This document shows positions 61,273 to 64,000 of a DNA stretch of 64,000 bases, one piece after another. The position numbers and the translations under genes are program-made. Under the pieces are notes generated by a model that saw only the letters and a list, made by a program, of their open reading frames with translations, did no database searches and was not told the DNA's origin. Every line of letters begins with the position of its first letter. Positions within the stretch are counted from its first letter, which is position 1. Source of the DNA: Desarmillaria ectypa (Eukaryota; Basidiomycota; Agaricomycetes; Agaricales; Physalacriaceae); NCBI GenBank assembly GCA_030407005.1, contig JAUDYN010000001.1, positions 1 to 64,000 on the forward strand, given 5' to 3'.

Positions 61273-63220
61273 TGAAACCGTATTAAAGTGCCGTCACTAC
61301 TGGAAATGGGAGGAAGATGGCAGACGTGAGATAAATATTAAGTGTATCAAAGATAGGGCGGCTCACCAGGAGAACTGATTATAAGTTCTTAAGTGATGAC
61401 TATGAGAAATACAAAAAATGAATGACTAATAAACTTGATGCATCGCATCAAATCACATTCAGTGCAGATCGCCATTGAATGTCCTTCAAAAAGGTTGAGA
61501 AGAACATAGTGAGTTGATTCAGGCGTGATGTTGGGAATAAGATGCATTTCCATCAGTGCGCAGCGTTCAGCCGTGAAGCTAACAAGAAGCTAAGATCAGG
61601 TGACAGTGCTTACGCCGAAGATCCGTTTAACCCTTAGCACTTAGAACGATCTTGGAATAATCAACAAGAATTTGACGTATTTGTTCAAGAATTCCGACAT
61701 AGTAGACGGACAACGACTTTCACGAAGATCAAATGAACGCCGTTAGATGCGGAGAAACGGTATTGCCGGAGTAATTTTTTTTACTCATTGAAGTACCAGA
61801 AGAATCTCAGCACTAGATGTAGTCGGACTGGCATGAGCATCCAGCTTCTGCGCCGAAAACATTGGATCCGTTCATGTGGGTATGTATCTGTTTTCAGCGC
61901 TATTGACAACCGGTAAGTTGTACCGACTCAGTCGGATCCAACGTGCCGGTCTCAACTTAATCTCAAACACTAGTTTGAGGTACTTTTGCAACCTTAATAT
62001 AGACAGCCTCTGGTTTATCCCAATTCAGAGTTTTCGGTTAATCTCCCCATCCGCTTCGCTCTTGGCACTTTTGCTCATTCCGGTATCCAGACTAGTATCC
62101 TTGATCCCCGTTCCCACTGAGAGGGGAACAATATTTTCATGTGGGTTCACCGATGCACCTTCCAATGAATTTCTGCCAAGTTTCGCCGATGAGCATGTAC
62201 GGTATTCATGACCGTTCATGTGCTGGCAACGATTTTAGCTTCTGAGCCTTTCCTCGCAACGAATCCAAAAGGGATAGGAACTCGTCCCGATGGCCTCGAT
62301 AACATATGCCTTCTACTCTTTCCAATTTTGCCAATTCTGATATCTTCCAAGCTCCTGCTACGTATGGATCTTAATGAGCGGTTACAACCCTCTTAATAGT
62401 CTTGTCCGTGAACTATAGCCGCATCAACTCCGCCGGTGATGTCAGTATTCCATACGTCTTGCCAATTCAACAGTCCTCTCAGAATTCAGGCACCAGCTAA
62501 AAATACACTTCAAAATGAGCCCCGCTAGGGTTGCCGAGCTGTCTCAGGCAAATTGGTTGAGCGGCTCTAAGGTGCGGCTCCGTTTCCGCATTATAGACCT
62601 ATTCTTAGTGCTTTCCAGAGCTGTCCATAACGTGTTAAAAGTAGGTAATGCATGGTGTAGGGATTATACAGTGTGAATAGTGTGAAGACGTTATTGGACT
62701 GATTGTTGGTTCCGGACCGCATCTGAGGTAGAGCATGTTGGCTCCCATCTTTCGCCGGCATGTTCAATGTTCGTACTTAGTACAAATCTCGTAGACAGAC
62801 ACTCAATAAAGATTTGTTGATAATGAGTGGGCATGATTTTAGAACATCCGCGTTCCAAAAAATAGGGTGCTGCAACTAGGAAACGTACGGGGAAAGTAAT
62901 GTTGCTTCTTTTGTGGCTGTCATTAGATATGATATCTTCTCCATATATTTGACCAGTCCAATTTAGATTCCAAGCAAATTTCTTGGACAATAAATGGCCC
63001 GTACGCTCACAGCCTGGGGCCATTGGGCTTTCGGACTCTTGAAATTAGGTGGTTTCAGTAAGTAAATACAGGATTAGCTTAGGACTGCGGGGGAAATTTC
63101 ATTTACAACAGTCGTATTAAACTGAATCGCGAGACTGAGCATAAAGTGTTAGAATTCTAGGTGTTGCGCAGTAGACTTCAGGCTGGTAAAGCCAGATGTA
63201 AAGAACTTATTATTCTATGG
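61273..63220. other. gene-poor stretch
   Basis: Short frames on both strands, none with a motif. The region may contain the shared upstream region of REXO4-like copy 2. Confidence 0.4.
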
Positions 63221-63338
63221 CTCATACTTATACTACTTCGCACTACAATCTAGAATGTACTGCAACTTTTTACTCCTCTGGTGCTTACTCAGCGACTCTC
63301 GGCATGATGCCGGATTGTTTCCAGCAAAATCCCAACAT
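63221..63338 (-). mobile_element. diverged LTR fragment related to the 248-bp LTR
   Basis: Contains TCTAGAATGTACTGCAAC, CTCGGCATGATGCCGGATTG and a terminal TCCCAACA, in the order seen in the minus orientation of the 248-bp LTR, but with substitutions and indels. It is an older or related LTR, and its other end is not recognisable. Confidence 0.6.
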
Positions 63339-63396
63339 AAAGGAAGACGAGTGCTACGGTACTGATATAGCATTTGTTCGATGACAAGTCTACCTC

Positions 63397-64000
63397 TCAA
63401 GTCGCAATTCCTCGATACGTCTGCACTTGCATTTTCTTCCTTGTCGCTTGACCAGCGGTAAACTCGGTCATACAGCTATCGTATGAATAGTCCATGTAGT
63501 TATCTATTTAAATGATCGGCTGACAGAATCACACGTACAAAGCAAAGAACTCACGAATTGGATCTGCCCCACTACTTCCTGTACATGTATCTCGCCCCGA
63601 TGGACATCCAGAAGCAGGCGACGCCTCTGCGGGAGTATCGGAAACATAGTCGCCTGAATCTGAGCATCCGCCTTCGAAGGTATGATAAAGGCCGACCCAG
63701 TGACCGACTTCATGCGACACAGTATGCCCAAAGTTGTAGTTATGAATAGAACCCCCAGGAAGGGAGGAGAACAAAACAACCACGCCGTCGTCTGTGGGTG
63801 CAGATGTGTATTTCCAGGGGAAGGCCGAATATCCTAGTACTCCAATCGTAGAACTGGACGTAAATCTAGAATAGAGCTGAGAATGGGGTCAGAATTCTAA
63901 TATTAGCAGAAAGCAGACCGACCCGACAGTATAGATATTTAAATCGGCTTTACCGCCCTGACGAAGAGCTTTTTTCATTGCGGTCTGTTGGGAATTACCG
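63397..64000 (-). CDS. M43-family secreted metalloprotease (partial, 5' end outside window)
   Basis: Three exons are visible on the minus strand (64000-63923, 63865-63555, 63503-63397); the 5' part lies beyond the window. The zinc-binding site [13 protein letters not shown] is the HExxHxxGxxH signature of metzincins. It is followed by EGGCS, SDTP and, after the last intron, [15 protein letters not shown], the Met-turn region of the M43 (pappalysin-like) MEP1 group. Upstream, LNIYTVGF and [15 protein letters not shown] are also family blocks. These enzymes are secreted with a propeptide that would be encoded upstream. Cysteines in the loop after the active site probably form disulfides. No lesion is seen in the visible part. 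Confidence 0.9.

Noticed and set aside
63558..63749. Plus-strand frame opposite the metalloprotease
   Set aside because: The minus strand carries the HExxHxxGxxH site and the Met-turn; the plus frame is a shadow.
1..64000. tRNA, rRNA or CRISPR arrays
   Set aside because: No cloverleaf, rRNA core sequence or spaced repeat array could be recognised by eye.

Overview
The window looks like nuclear DNA of a filamentous basidiomycete, most likely an Agaricomycete. Coding exons are short and split by GT-AG introns of about 45-70 bases. The gene content is typical of that group: F-box/leucine-rich proteins, a microsomal cytochrome P450, a secreted M43 metalloprotease, REXO4-type exonuclease relatives, a Crinkler-like protein and small C2H2 zinc-finger proteins. 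I see no rRNA, tRNA, operon or CRISPR. Coding density is low, with long gene-poor stretches between genes, as in an accessory, repeat-bearing region. All gene models were spliced by hand from reading frame, splice sites and family motifs, with no transcript support.

Layout. 1-5 kb: decayed F-box-like coding sequence. 5.4-6.4 kb: F-box gene. 7.4-8.4 kb: short-chain dehydrogenase. 8.8-9.4 kb: unrecognised gene with a fragmentary relative at 23 kb. 12.6-14.0 kb: secreted alpha/beta-hydrolase with eight exons. 14.3-15.9 kb: F-box pseudogene. 20.5-21.4 kb: first C2H2 gene (ZF-A). 23.5-25.1 kb: Crinkler-like gene. 25.3 kb: solo LTR. 29.1-31.2 kb: cytochrome P450 with 12 exons. 32.3 and 34.4 kb: two oppositely oriented solo LTRs bounding an apparently inverted segment. 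35.1-36.0 kb: second C2H2 gene, C-terminally frameshifted (ZF-B). 40.3-41.2 kb: third (ZF-C). 42.8-43.1 kb: relic of a fourth (ZF-D). 47.3-48.2 kb: fifth (ZF-E). 56.1-56.6 kb: hAT-like non-autonomous transposon. 57.3-61.3 kb: two REXO4-like genes flanking an F-box gene. 63.4-64 kb: M43 metalloprotease running off the window.

Two patterns stand out. First, the zinc-finger genes share exon structure, protein layout and a promoter module of about 50 bp just upstream of TATA. The module contains an inverted repeat, CGGCA-N11-TGCCG, and survives in the relic copy. This suggests a dispersed transcription-factor family kept under one common, perhaps self-directed, control. Second, the two REXO4-like genes keep the same eight-exon structure, including a 7-nt microexon, yet both have lost the Asp-x-Glu of the first catalytic motif and the His/Asp of the last one. 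They look like a catalytically dead, still-translatable pair.
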